Assembly (NCBI GenBank): GCA_963281155.1
Contig: CAUJLY010000002.1
Coordinates: forward strand, 4,402,001-4,466,000
From: Rhabditophanes sp. KR3021
Lineage: Eukaryota > Nematoda > Chromadorea > Rhabditida > Alloionematidae
Length of the DNA stretch: 64,000 nucleotides
Direction: 5' to 3'
Part shown: piece by piece, positions 47,948-60,908 of the stretch
Numbering within the stretch: the stretch's first letter is position 1
Layout: every line of letters begins with the position of its first letter
Notes under the pieces: model-generated
The model's database searches: none
What the model saw: the letters and a program-made list of their open reading frames with translations, nothing else
What the model was told of the DNA's origin: nothing
Made by a program: the position numbers and the translations under genes

Positions 47948-50131
47948 TTTTCCGTCTCTTCGGGGAATATCAGTAAATGGGATCCTGAAGATAATGTTTA
48001 TTAAAGAAATGTACTAGAACTGTTAAGTTGTTCGAAATAATATTCCACATCAAACATAAATACACCTACTAATAAATAACCCCAAAACGATGAACTAATA
48101 AACTGTAAAACACTTAGAGTATCGAATTTAATCGAATGAATATGTCTTTATAAACACAACTTAAAAGTAATAATGAAAGTAAAATCAACCTATGTTATGA
48201 AGGAAGGATAAAATAAAAGTATATCGGAGTACGTGGCGTCTTTGGACCACCACTCGACATCGATGGTTATAAAAAGTCCAAGCTAACGTTCACGTAGTAG
48301 AGATAGAGATATTAATAGCATATACCACAAATATAAATTATATGTACTACTTACTATAATACTTACTGCAAAAACAACAGCGTGCAATGGAACAGAGAGA
48401 TGAAAGGCGCAGTTGCGTGTGGCGTTGATATCACCAATGAGGAGAACACAACTTTTATTTGTAAACTACGCCACACCAAAAATATGTCGAGGTTTGCCAA
48501 ACATGTCCATTGGCGTTGGGCAGTTAGCTAAGAGCGTCTTAGTTGTGTGAGCCTTTCTAATTGAAAATAGGATATGATACTAAATACTAATTAAAAGGAT
48601 AAAAAATAAGTTAGTCCAAAAGAATACTGAATGATACGACTAATCTTAAAATAGTTTACCTAATATAAATTACAGCAAATAAATGTACATGACTTAAATG
48701 CAAATTATGCAGAGTTTAATAAGTAAATTTCATATTAATAAACATTTAAATGACAAAGAATTTAATTAAAAATGCAAATTAAAGCGAGTTTTATGAATAT
48801 CAAATCCAATTAAAAGCATATCACTATTGTTACACAATTCAAGGAAGTTGTATTGTGGTTGAGGGACAAGCTTAAACTTAAATGATATAACTGCTATAAA
48901 AGTATAAAAAGCAAGAGGCCTTTTCGAAAATCAAAAAAGCAGTAGTTTGCGATAAGTGCGAGACAAAAGCCGATATATCTGTTGGTGAAGATTCGCAGAC
49001 ACGAATAAAAGTGTGTACATTTTAGATACCTGGCTTTTAAACACGTCGTTACTTTAGCTTTAACAACTTTTGAGCATATTTTGGTAATTGGATAATAAAT
49101 AAATGTAGTAATTTTCCTAAACACGACACTTTTCGAAATATAAAGGTTATTGGAGACTCAAATTTTGGTATAGCTAAACCAATAATTAAACGTAGAGCAA
49201 TGATAACCACGAAGGTTCATCGTTATAATGAAAATACAATCAAAAGTTTTAAATATAAGCAATGAAAATACAAACAAAAGTTTGAAGTAATAATGAAACT
49301 TTAGAGTAATAATTAAAATACCTAAGAGTTTAGACTTATATTATAATTAGTTAAGAAACGTGTAGTAAAATTTCGGATAGAACACACACATGTACTATCT
49401 CTGTCTCACAGCAATACAGCAATATTCAAATTAAGTGTTAGCAATATATTATCTAATTGTTTGTAATTAATAAGGTTAGTTCGTTATGTCTTATTCTACA
49501 TAATACAACCGAATGAAAGTCGTGCTACAACATATAAATAGTATCATTTGCATTCTTTTTTGGCATTGATAAAAATAATGATAATAAAGTGGTCTATGCT
49601 ACTCTCGTAATCACCCGTACTTCTTAACCTTTAATCGCGTAAATAAAAAAGAAATTTGTTTACGTGCAGTAGTGTATGTAAGGAGATGTGTATTGACAAT
49701 TTTTAACATATTTATTTAAATAACTATACATATTATTTGTTAAAATTTATTAACAGAAGGTCAGAGTATGTTGTATGGGGGCAAATGATATCACAAAATA
49801 AAATGCAATTTTGAGACAGTTTTATGAAACGAGGAAGTGCTTAGAGTTAAAAAGATGATACGCAATTTCCAAAGGCGATACTTTTTATGTATTACATTAA
49901 TAAATGATTGTAGTAAGAGCGATGATAAAAACAATCGCCAAAACGTGGAGAATCGGTGGATTGCAAACAAATACGTAAATTAAAAATATTACACGTCAAA
50001 AAACACATACAACTGAATGTTATTAACAAATGGTCTTTAACTCTGGTTGATTAATGTATTCAATTTAAGTTTATTATATTTATTAATGTGAATTCGCAAT
50101 ATTTACATGTTAACTTATTATATGTACTGTG
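47948..50131. other. Intergenic region, possible 5' exon of the SXP/RAL-2-like gene
   Basis: Mostly A+T-rich without coding signal. One G+C-richer patch at about 48360-48540 reads on the minus strand as CVLLIGDINATRNCAFHLSV followed by a GTAAGT donor at about 48366; it could be an upstream or untranslated exon of the SXP/RAL-2-like gene, but frame and start are not resolved. Confidence 0.35.
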
Positions 50132-51154
50132 TTAGCTAATCAAAACAGGTGGCGTAGGTTTCGGAAATCGAGTTATAACATTTGAACTGTTATTGTTAAA
50201 CCGACCCGTGGCATTTGAGTTTACTTGTGGCTTTTCTAATTTGTAAAATTGAAGGAAGCTTCTCCTGGTTTGAGTGGAGATCAAAAGTAATAAAACTGGA
50301 TCTATGAGTGTGACCAGTATTTGCATTGACGGGTAAAGAGAAAAGGCAAGAGAAACCATTTGTTCTGATTCGAGGGCTGCTCCGAAGATCTGAAGCAAAG
50401 TTATGATTGTTAAAAAGAGTTGCCCGACTAATTGACAGCAAACGTAAATACAAAGCATCATTTCAGTTTTCATTTTAGATGTCTTGCCATCTTTAAATTG
50501 TTTTGATGCTTTTCTAAGGTAAAATATTGAGGAAAAAGATAATGTACAACAAGTGACCATTGAAAAAATAAAAAATGCATTTAACACAATTGATATTCCA
50601 TAAGCTTGGCTTGGATCCACATAATCTGCCGTTAAAGCATTTGAACCTTCTACGAAAAAGTAGTGTGAGTCGCTATTTCTCCAAATAATTATTATGGGCA
50701 ATGTAAGTGTAAACTCAATTATCTCAAGTGCTAAAATTCTTTTCCAGCTCCAGAAATCTCGATACGTGCTTTGGAATAACAGTGCTGTTAGCCTGTTTAG
50801 CGATAAGTTAATTTGTCCAAATAAAATCATAAACAAAATTGAACAAACCGAAGAATACCATAAACCACTAACTTGCCCAAGTGAAATATAAAACTGTGAA
50901 AATAATCCCATAGACGGAAACCAGCTGCCAAAAATTTCCTAGAAAATTGGAGGGAATTATAATTATAGGTATTAGTAGCTTACCTCACAAATATACACAA
51001 TTTGATAGACAGAATTGATGATATAAATTATACAAAACCCGGACCCAAGCATTGGTTTGCCTTTCCATAACATATTTACCATCAAAACAAGGACCAATAC
51101 AGTTAGGATGATCAAGATCACAGCTAGAATAAGTAAAAACACATTGAACCACAT
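50132..51154 (-). CDS. Nematode serpentine receptor (srg/srv-like)
   Basis: Exons 51154-50984 and 50938-50132, with a 45-base intron, give 325 residues and seven hydrophobic segments. The segment after TM3, FGQINLSLNRLTALLFQSTY followed by RDFWSWKRIL, is the N-R-x-x-a---p--Y---W pattern of the nematode SRG/SRV superfamilies. TM1 is VFLLILAVILIILTVLVLVL. Such receptors are candidate chemosensory receptors. The tail is short and Asn-rich. The Met start is the first in frame and directly precedes TM1, which is acceptable for these families but leaves room for an upstream exon. Confidence 0.72.
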
Positions 51155-52528
51155 GGTATAATGGATAATGCCGGTTTAGAATTTTCAAACGTCTTTGCAT
51201 ACTGTGGTTTCTTGAAGCATCCAAAGTTGCAGTCATAAACAAAAATAATTAGGGTGAATCTTTAGTTGTCTAATATTTCTATAAAGGTTAAATTAGTTTC
51301 AAATGGCTCTTGTCATGTATGAATGAAGTAAAAAGTATCTATTCATGAATAATACTCTTATTTAATTAGAACATTTTCTCCAAATAAAAATCTTTTTAAT
51401 TAAAAACAAAAATGGGTTAGTCAATAAATTGCATTTTTTCAAATTGGTCATTTTTAATGCTTAGTAGATGATTCTTAAATAATAGACTAAGTTATATTCA
51501 TTGCCAATTTTATCTTGCAAATGAAAATAAATACATGCTTATTGAAATAGCACGAAGACGGTGTATGAAGGACATTTGAGATGAAAATGGTAAAAGTGGC
51601 AAAGATTAATGTAAGGAAAGATTCCTGTGACTGTCATGATATCAAAACCACTAATTTCAATAAATCCTAATTTAATCGAGAAAGGTTCTTAAAAACTAAC
51701 TATACTATACCCTTAATGCTCGATATAAGGGTGTGTGTGAGTTGTGACGAAAGCACCGTGTGCATTTTTAGCAAACTTCAAAATACTACCAATTTAGTAT
51801 CTCAATGATTTTCATTTTGTTTAAACTTCCTGGAAATAGAACATGTATCAAACGTTAATTATAGAATAGGTAAGAAGTTTATAAGGGCCTCGTTAACTTT
51901 TATGTTAAACTTCCTTCAATTGAAAATAATGTTAAATGAGTTTAGATAAGTTTTTTGTAATATTCTTAGTTTGTTGCTTGTATGGCATATTATAGATAAA
52001 TCATTTAATGAAAGTATAACACGTAACGAAAGTGGCAGTTTCCTCATGCAAATAGGAAATTTAAAATAAAATGTTAATGTCCATTTTATTGGCATTATTT
52101 TAGACCAAGCTTGAAATTAACAGCATGAATATAAGTAATCACAAAGTGATATTTATGTAGGAACAAACGAAACATCTTTCTATTCAAAAGAGCGACATTA
52201 ATTGAGGATGATTAGATTTATTAAATTCAGGAACCAAAAATCGTGTAAATAATTGCATTTTATAGTTCTCAATGGTCAACATTGTAGTGTGCATCTAGGA
52301 ATAACTCCCTACTTAAATATCAGCAATACTATTCTAGGAATTTAAGCCGTATTTACGTTGAGAAGTAAATGTTATTAAATATTTTAATTACCCTTAATTA
52401 TAGCTTTTTGAATAAAAAATAAATACTTTCATTAATCACACATAATCGCAATTTAGTTAGGCATTTAACAGAAACGTTTTATTCATTTTACTCATTTTAT
52501 TAAATGTGTTTAAACAAAAAAAGTATGG
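51155..52528. other. Intergenic region
   Basis: No coding or RNA signal recognised. High A+T, scattered short poly-A/T runs. Confidence 0.5.
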
Positions 52529-52987
52529 TTATTCGTCGGGAAGAACTTGCATAACCTCAAGCCATGGAACGAGTCGATCATGTGCTGGAGCTTGAGTACC
52601 TGTAGTATCATCAGGCATCATGATGGCATATTCAATATCAGGAGCAGTAACGAACTCTACGTCATTCAATTGACCACTGTCATTTTGTTCACCTGCAGCG
52701 TCCTTTTTGGCAGCGAACAACTTTTCATCTTCATTTTGAGCAGTGTCTAATTGTTCTTCTTCACTTTTAGCCGTCATAAGTTGCTCACTTTCATTTGGAA
52801 CAGTATCTAGTTGTTCGTCTCCACTTTTTGGAGTAGTAAGTTGGTCCTCTTCATTTTGGACAAATTGTCCATTCTGAACAGGAGTCACTTGATCTTCATT
52901 ATTTTGAATTTCCTCCTCACCTTTCACCTTAACTCCTATCGATAATAAAAATAAGAATAAAATAAATATATTCAATAAATTGATCAT
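52529..52987 (-). CDS. Small secreted acidic repeat protein
   Basis: I chose Met at 52987 because it starts a textbook signal peptide, MINLLNIFILFLFLLSIGVK, with likely cleavage after VKG; the frame extends 17 codons upstream to 53038 but that addition would bury the signal. Mature part about 130 residues, strongly acidic, with five or six imperfect 10-13-residue repeats around E-(D/E)-Q-L-x-T (EEDQLTTPKSG, DEQLDTVPNES, EQLMTAKSEEE, QLDTAQNEDE, KLFAAKKDAAGEQ). No cysteines. The C-terminal 45 residues are non-repetitive (IEYAIMMPDD to LEVMQVLPDE). Single exon. No known family recognised; such proteins are common among nematode gland, cuticle or body-fluid secretions, which is inference only. 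Confidence 0.7.
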   Translation of the reverse strand: MINLLNIFILFLFLLSIGVKVKGEEEIQNNEDQVTPVQNGQFVQNEEDQLTTPKSGDEQLDTVPNESEQLMTAKSEEEQLDTAQNEDEKLFAAKKDAAGEQNDSGQLNDVEFVTAPDIEYAIMMPDDTTGTQAPAHDRLVPWLEVMQVLPDE

Positions 52988-53464
52988 GACAAAAATGGGA
53001 AGTGATTCAATCTGATTTACAAACTTCAACAAAATCATAAGCTAGATTAAAAAATCCATTCATTTATATAGACATTAATTATCTGTTAAACATAATAATC
53101 TCCTCATTATAAATAACACACATTTATTACTCACAAATTTATCTACAAACATAAAAAGAGTACATATTGGAAAAAGGTAAAAGTTTTAGAAACTAAGCCA
53201 TAAATGGTTTTTTCACACATCAAAAAATAATAAAAAAATATGTTTTAAATTATTAATTAAAAATCAAAGAGGCATCACCAATTATAACACATTGCAACAC
53301 ATATATAATCTGACATGTATTTTTAACGAGTAATGTCTTTTGAGATATGAAAAAGGAGTTCGGAAGCAATATGCTAATATAGACTCCTTATTTGCTTTAT
53401 TTTTGGTGGGTGTTTGATCAGATCATCATAATATTCATTATTCATAGATATTTCGAAATTTTGA

Positions 53465-54124
53465 CTAACGCAGCTTCTCAAATCTAATCAAGTCGACAGC
53501 AATGTCCTTTGACGCATGTTTGTGGAAGCCGTAGGTTTTGTCTAAATTCCAGTTTAGTTGAGCAATGCAGGTAGCTCTGACGCCTGCTATTCCGTTACCC
53601 TTTTTAAGGACATGTGACCTTGTGCTGGATTTATGGAGAGAAAAAAGTGAACCACCGGGTTTTAAAAGGTGAATGCCTACATCAACAAAATCCATATCAA
53701 TTCCGGCATTTTCCTTTGTTCCGAATGGAGGATTGGAAATAACAATATCATACTGCTCATAATGTGGTTCCATCACTGTGTCGTCAAAAACATCAGTTTG
53801 AATAATTTGAAAATCTAAGTCTTCGTCGATCTCGCAAATTTCCCTATTTCTGTTGCAAGCATTCACAGCATCTGTGTCTATTTCAAAGCCACGTGCAGAT
53901 TTAGGATCAAAAACGCACCCACTATACAATAGCATGCCTGGCCCACAGCCCAAATCAGCAATATCCTTGCCACGAATTCCCACGAGATCGTTGATTGATA
54001 AAATAATGTCTGTGCATAATGATGCCGAGGTTGTGTATTGCTCGAGGTTAATTTTGGGAGAACCAAAACCCTCCAATTCCGATAAATACCATTCCAGTTG
54101 TTTGCGTTTCATTCTGATCTTCAT
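53465..54124 (-). CDS. metl-5: METTL5-type 18S rRNA N6-adenosine methyltransferase
   Basis: Single exon, 219 residues. METTL5 (with TRMT112) methylates one adenosine of 18S rRNA in the decoding region. Seen: the N-terminal METTL5 signature with KQLEWYLSELEGF, PKINLEQYTTSA; SAM motif I IADLGCGPGML near residue 55; acidic FEIDTDAV; the N6-methyltransferase catalytic motif ISNPPFGTK near 130; SLHKSSTRSHVLKK; and C-terminal HKHASKDIAVDLIRFE. Length equals the family norm (about 209-215). A splice acceptor at 54166, 42 bases before the start, suggests a 5'-UTR or trans-splice event. All key motifs are intact, so it should be active. Confidence 0.95.
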   Translation of the reverse strand: MKIRMKRKQLEWYLSELEGFGSPKINLEQYTTSASLCTDIILSINDLVGIRGKDIADLGCGPGMLLYSGCVFDPKSARGFEIDTDAVNACNRNREICEIDEDLDFQIIQTDVFDDTVMEPHYEQYDIVISNPPFGTKENAGIDMDFVDVGIHLLKPGGSLFSLHKSSTRSHVLKKGNGIAGVRATCIAQLNWNLDKTYGFHKHASKDIAVDLIRFEKLR

Positions 54125-54179
54125 AATTTTAAATAGACAAAATGGTGTGAATAGAGATGGTTAATCTAAAAAATGAATC

Positions 54180-55853
54180 AATTAAAGCAGCAATCAAAAG
54201 TGCAACAAAAGTACAATCAGACCCAATCAACATTTCTAAATGTGTATAATAAATAAAATATGATAAACATAATAGAACAAAATATAGTAGGCGGTGTGTA
54301 CGCCTTATTTGTTACATAATACAATAACAATTCGTAACTTAAATAGATTTATTAAAATTGGTATCAAAATAAATGTGTCGTGTATATCACCCCAAAGGTA
54401 AGTCAAAACAAAATTGTATTATGAGTATTTTATATGTATTTGCGATTGGTGTAAAAAAGTATTAGGTACCAATATATAGACAAGTAAATGTCATTTTTTG
54501 TAACGCAGACAATCTACATATTTGAATAAATGTAAAGGGAGGTCTAAATAATATGTATTTATATCTATTCTCGATTCTTTTTTCGAATTAACACAACAAA
54601 GTCCAAAACCAAAAACCTCTTCACCAAGAAAATAAATATATTAACATACACCTTTAAGACATCATGAATTATAGTCAAAACTCAAATAATATTTTTATCA
54701 TTGGCAAAAGCAAAAATAAAAGTACACTGCATGTTAAACAAAAAATAAAAAATGAAAAACTGATGGTGAGACAGTTAATAATTACAAAAAATTAAGCTCC
54801 ATAATATTATTTGAATTTGGCAAAATACAACCTTAATTTATGGTTTGAAATAAATGGCTGTAGAGGTGTGGTTAGTTTTTGAACGAAGCTAATTTGCACA
54901 ACTCCTCATTTTTTAGAAATATGTCCTCGGTAATATTTAAAGTGTATGATAACAGCCTACTACTATTTTTTAGATCTTGATATAGTTTAGTGCGTGGTTG
55001 GAACAAAAAATACATAATTTGTGTTGATGTTTAATTCTCCAAAAATGTAGGCGCATACGAACCAACGTTTTTTATGTAGGCGCATACAAAGCAACGTTTT
55101 TTTATGTAGTGTCAGTCATTGCCTGGTCCACCACGAGACGAAGTCGTTTTTTGTCATTATTTGTAGTAGTGGAAGAATAGGAACAAATTTTATGTACAGA
55201 AAAAAGTTATATACAACAAGTATTTGTCTTTTACAAAAAACGTATGTGTGTGATGATTAAAAAATGTAGAAAACGGGGAGGATGATGTGTGTATAATTTA
55301 TGCCGTTTCTTTGTATAGCAATAGTTTATAGTTTTAATGTATGTCTGTAATGATTGTGATGGTTCTTTAGAGGGAAATCATTAAGTAAGCAAAACAGATG
55401 AAGATAAAATATATTATTTAAGAATAAGTTAACAATAATAAGAATCTTTTTACACCTCTAGTGTACAATACATTAATTAGAAGACAAAAAATCATCGAAA
55501 TAGTAATATAATAACAGTGTTCCTATCGATCGACCACGGCTTGTGTGGTTTGCAAGGATGATGGTAGTAGTGCAGTAGTTAGGTGTATCTTTGGTGGCGA
55601 TGACAAAGAGGCTGCAACAGCTCCAATAAAATATATTAAATATACGAAGATAAAGAGAAGCAAGACAGATGATATATTGTCGCTTAGTTGGTCGTTGATG
55701 TATGATTTGGTGTTAAGGTTTCAAAAACCAAGGCGTAAATCGGTTGTAGTAAGAGTTTTGCTATTTACAAAACATCGTCTTTGATGTTCATGATTATTTT
55801 TGTCCTTTGATAATGTAATCCATACAGTGAAAATGAAGCAGAATTATACTTTA
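54180..55853. other. Intergenic region
   Basis: No gene recognised. The 79-codon plus-strand frame at 55545 has biased composition and lies antisense to the likely 3' UTR of the RhoGAP gene. Contains the tandem repeat at 55045. Confidence 0.5.
55045..55109. repeat. 29/30-bp tandem repeat, about 2.2 units
   Basis: Units start at 55045 and 55074, with a 6-base partial at 55104; shared core ATGTAGGCGCATAC and CAACGTTTTTT, differing at two inner bases. The GGCGC core is strikingly G+C-rich for this DNA. Confidence 0.85.
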
Positions 55854-58800
55854 TTACACCTTGAAAATGACAAATTTATCAATCTTTGAAAACACAAACT
55901 CCAACACTTGCCCATACATAATCATTTTGAAGGCCAAGTTTTGATTTGGTTGAACGGGTGCAGGTGCACTTGATTTCCCAACCTTCTTCTTCAATCCAAT
56001 CGGAGCTTTGATTTCTTTACCATTTTTTCCCTTAGCCATCACAGGCCTGTCATCACAACCGAACAAAGTTGGACCAAAGATTATTGCAAGATTGTGGATT
56101 TGCATTCTATTTTTACTTGAGTAATTAGAAACTCTAAAGTAGTTATAATAATTGTAATATTTACATTTTCAACATACCTCTGTAAATGTTTTAGCAAGTG
56201 CACTAGGGTATCTCTATTGACTGTTGGAAGTTTACTTAGTAATTCGTCAATCTTTGAAAATCTTATAGCTTCGGTGGTAGATTCTAGAAATAATATGAAT
56301 AAATGAGTAATATAAGAAGATGACTTACGAATTGCCGACACGAAATCTTTGTTCATTGAAATTGGAAAGAGAGGTTCCGACAACTCTCTGAAGAAGAGTT
56401 TTAAGGTACCCGTAAGCACATGGACATCTTCCTCCGATATGACATCTGCATAGTTGTCCTGATCGACTTTGCACCTTATTTTTTGGACAGTTGATAAATT
56501 TCCAGATACCCGATACAAGCCGTCTGTTTCTAAGCCTTTGTCTTCTATCGTAACAGTGATCACTCTTATGAATTTAGGACTAAATTAATAAATTAGTCCA
56601 CGAATTACTGACTTTAAGTAACTTACATAGTGGCTTGCTCATGTTTGCAGATGATCTCTAACGTCGAACCGAATACAGGCTCAAATTTGTAAACACCCTT
56701 CTCTCTTAGCGATTCAATTGTTGGCCTAGATCTGAAAAATCTCAGCAACCTTTCAATAATAGACTCTTTGGTTGGAACTGTTTCTCCTTGGACTGTATCA
56801 ACGCAAGGAATATTTTCAATCATTGAGAGAGCCATTGAGTCTTTGGAACTGTAACTACTTTTGACTCTTTTGGAAGACTTTGAGGCTGAATATGATGATT
56901 TTGACATAATGGGAGACCCTGCAATGCTAGAGTTTTGTTGAGCAATTAGTGAGGCATTTCTAGAAGCCAAAAAAGAACTATTTCTCTGCAAAGCACTCGA
57001 TGCATCATGTCCACTGCAACCCGTCGGCGAAGGAAAACCCGTAGGAGAAGGTAACGATGAAACATTCTGCTTGAGTGACGAGTACCAATTTAAAATATCA
57101 TACCGATCGGATGAGTCGATCGAATATTCAGTCAACGTTTCGGAGTCTTTAATTTCGATAATCTGTTTCTTTCTCTTCTCGACTAATGCGATTGATGCAT
57201 TCCTTAAATCACACACTCCAAGTGGTGTGTCATAGTGCTTCCCGTTCTTCTCAGCTGACTTTTCATCTTTATAAAACAATAGATGGCCTTTTGATAAAAC
57301 CATATAGCATTTAAGCCATTCAAACTTTTTATTTTTCAAACCGCTTTGTGTCATTTTACACTTTTCAATAGGCCCTTTACGTGATGTCAGAGCAGAAACA
57401 GGTGATTGTGGGTGATTAAAGTCAAGAGTGGGTGGGTTCGCAAAGTCAATACTTTTAAGTTTTTCCAGAGTCAACTTGACGTGCCCATCATTAGAAATGC
57501 CTTGGAAGGAAGGAGTATGTTTAGGTGGCGTCCCCTTAACAAATGGAGCAGACTGCATATTAGAACCGGAAACTATTCCTGAATCAGTTGACTTAACCAT
57601 AACTTCAACAACCTAAAAAAATCGTTATCTATATATACAACATAAAACATACATCGTTTCTCTTTTGGTGCTGACTATCATTGTGCGGAGTTTCGGATCT
57701 TTTCAATCTTAAATCGGCATTGGGGTGGCTAAAATATTCACCCGATTCCGATAGTTCTGGATGTTCAATTAGGGGTCTTCTTCTGTCTTCATGAAATACA
57801 TCTGAATCCATAGATGAGTTCTGTACAATCGAGGAAGATAACATAGATGTCGAGGGTGAAATCTTGGTACTAGCTAAATGATTGAAGGTAGATGTTGAAG
57901 ATGACATGGCTCGAGGAGGCTGCATAGAAAAGATAAATTAAGACGGCGATGTTACATTTAAGGGACTGTATGGCAACAGTATATTTAAGGCTTTTAAACA
58001 TTTTAAATTTTAGTTTTAAGCCCTTTACGTGTCATGATTTAAGACTGCATTTAACTCATGCTAATCATACTTCTCGTTTTCGCTTGCTTAAAAAACGCAC
58101 TCAATCTTGAGGTTTATTTTATCTAAAAATGTCTAGAAATAGACGTAATTTGGAGGCAGGTGAGCAGAAAGTCATCAAATCTAATGACGAGAAGTTGGGT
58201 GATACAATAGATGCAAACTGTGAAACTGATGGTAAATTAAGAGTATACTAAGTATATAATACTTCTTTGATTCACATGTATCCAGAGACAAATAACGCTC
58301 TTGCTCAATTTATTTTAAAAGATTTTGCCAGTTACGACCCTTTTAAGTTTGTTCTAAAGCGTTAACCCCATGTTTGTAATTTTAATAAAATTTACCTTCC
58401 ATTGACAGACTTGCATAACAGGATGATAAAAATACGACCTGTAATGATAAATAAATTATTTTATGTAAAAAAATGTTTTGTCGCATTTTAGTTGAACGCT
58501 TAGTTCAACTTAAAAATGAGTCATTATTTGAATGTTGGTATAAAAATCAGTATTTAGTTTTTAAAGAATGAATTTGATATTTATATTGATCAATTTATAT
58601 GAATGGTTTTTTAATTGTTCAAGACTATACAGATTGATGATCTTTAGAAAGTATATTCAATGCGAATAAATAATGTATTATACAGACACAAAAAATTGAT
58701 ACAGATTAGAATTGAGGTAGTTGTTGAACTGAGGATAAGAAGGAAGATTATCGAAAAATAATTGTGTACTCTATAATAACTACAATAACCACGATTATTT

Positions 58801-59543
58801 TTTACCGGTTTCAGTTAAAGGAATCGCATGGAATGTGTACATTTTATGTTTTTTGGTAAATACTCTTGCTTTTGCAAAAACAAAAGTACCTATATTTAAT
58901 GGGTACATTATTTATGAATGACTCACCTTCCACCAAGAGTTTTGAATTCTCTCCAGCCAGTTGGTAAAACACGAACAGGAACCGTTTGCTTATTTGGCAT
59001 TGGGGGTTCAGGAGCCCTATCAATCGAAGTGATTTCAGATAAGTTAGCGTATACGTGCTCATCGTCGTAAACGTTATTCCCGTAATATTTTGTAGAAGAA
59101 CTTGCTTCTTGCAGGTGGTGGTGGGGTATGTTTTCGTAACATGAAACGATCATCGGATTAGTTAAGGTTGTAGGTCCATTATTATGCGACGAAGGTTGTT
59201 CATTGATGGATGAAGAGGATGAGGTTGAATTTTGCTTTGAACGATGACAATCAGTGTAATTAGAACGACTATTTGCTGGCAAGGTGAAAGAATGGATTTG
59301 ATGCAAATTATCTTCTTCCATAAAAGGATCACCTGCTATTAAAGATTCGTCGATATTGTCTGACTAAAACATAATTCATTAGTTTAAGAATAGGGATTTA
59401 TTTTATACCTGATAACTTTCACTGTTTCTGGTCATTCGTCTAAATAGAGGTGATTCTTGTACGTTTTCATGAAATCTAGCTGAGGACGGTGGTTGATGTG
59501 TGGTCAGGGAATCTGTCATGGAAGGGAACGTCGTGATACTCAT
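55854..59543 (-). CDS. WW-PH-RhoGAP protein (ARHGAP9/12/15/27 family)
   Basis: Eight exons, 59543-59409, 59363-58927, 58438-58396, 57919-57653, 57612-56627, 56579-56329, 56283-56178, 56133-55854; all phases agree, 834 residues. It should switch off Rho-family GTPases at membranes. Order: Ser-rich N-terminus with DDEHVYANLSE; one WW domain at about 176-208 (LPTGWREFKTLGGR, then a 43-base exon giving SYFYHP and CQWKPPRA), with both Trp; PH domain near 375-475 (KCKMTQSGLKNKKFEWLKCY to ILNWYSSL); RhoGAP near 605-820 with the arginine finger in GLYRVSG, HVLTGTLKLFFRELSEPLFP, KNRMQIHNLAIIFGPTL. An SH3 domain, present in vertebrate ARHGAP9/12/27, was not seen, which matches the ARHGAP15-like shape. 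A 50-residue insert rich in Ser/Asn separates PH and RhoGAP. Confidence 0.9.
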
Positions 59544-60850
59544 AACAATTAATACATTTAAATCAAAGACGTATTATTTAATAGATAGATAAAAACAAAT
59601 ATTATAAATAGCGGTAGAGTGATGAAAGCTCTGAAAATTAAAAAATATTATTAATCAAATACATTTATTTAAATGAATCACTATTTTCTTGATTCTCTAA
59701 ATCAATACGCAAAAATAAATAAATATGTAGATATAAATGATTTGAGATTATTTTTGTGTGTTAAACTAAAATATATTTCCTTATTATCTTTAAATATTTT
59801 TAAATGTTGTTAGGTATTTTTTTAATATTTTGGAATAGAAGGTTTATTATCTTTATCAAATAAAATAAGTTTACAACATTAAAGTGTATGCGTTCAAAGT
59901 GATGATGACGACAAGACAGCGTTTATATCACCATAGAAATCGATGGGGCTCTGAAAATTTGTGGTTTTAACAAAAGAGCTATTATTAATGTACTACTAGG
60001 CCCTAACTTTTGTGACCGTTGATGTCTTTTATTGCTTTTAACACTTTTTTATAATAAACACATGTCAATTATATGTGTAAAAAATAAATTAATAAAGTAT
60101 TTTGATATGTCAAAAAGTAAGTACTATCGTATTTATTTATAGCAAACCAACGAATGAGCATTATATCTCAATCACATTTATTGCCTTTTATCTACAAAGC
60201 TAGCTTGTTATAAAGGGTAGACAAAACTGCTACTATAAAGCTCTCACTGATTTTTTTCTTTCTATATTAAACAAAAAATGGTATAATTGGTGAAGACTTG
60301 TCCCTACCAAAATATTTTCTTTCACCACAAAATAATGTCAATAAAAAAGCATTTTGGATATATAAAAGATTTATTATAATTTTGTTATATAGCTTACAAA
60401 TTAAACGATATTTATTTTTTCCTTGAAACATAAATAACACACATTTTGTAAATTAGCAACACAAATAGATATATAACATTAACAATAAATAGACATATGA
60501 ATTGATATACTCAATTGACAGTAAATGCATAAAATTAACAATATAACTCTAAGAAACCTGTGAAATTAAAGCACTACTCTACAAAATTAAAACATAACTT
60601 TAGGAAATTTATGAAATTATGAACATAAGTAACAAATCTATAAAATAATCAACAAAACTCAATGAAAAGCTAATAAATTAATAACAAAAATCTATCTATT
60701 GCCATCATAATTTATAAATATTTATCATAAAAAGAATATGTATCTCGATGTAACAATATATAATATTCTAATCATAGTAATTATTTTGTTACTTTTTATT
60801 ACAAAGGCCTTTCAAATCATTTTTGGGGTAGTTTAAACTAGAATATATTT

Positions 60851-60908
60851 ATTAGATAATAGAAAACATTCATATTAGATAATAGAAAAACATTAGTATT
60901 AGATATTG
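60851..60908. repeat. 23/24-bp tandem repeat, about 2.5 units
   Basis: ATTAGATAATAGAAAACATT-type units at 60851 and 60874 and a partial at 60898. Confidence 0.75.

Noticed and set aside
55545..55784. 79-codon plus-strand ORF
   Set aside because: Antisense to the likely RhoGAP 3' region, no motif.
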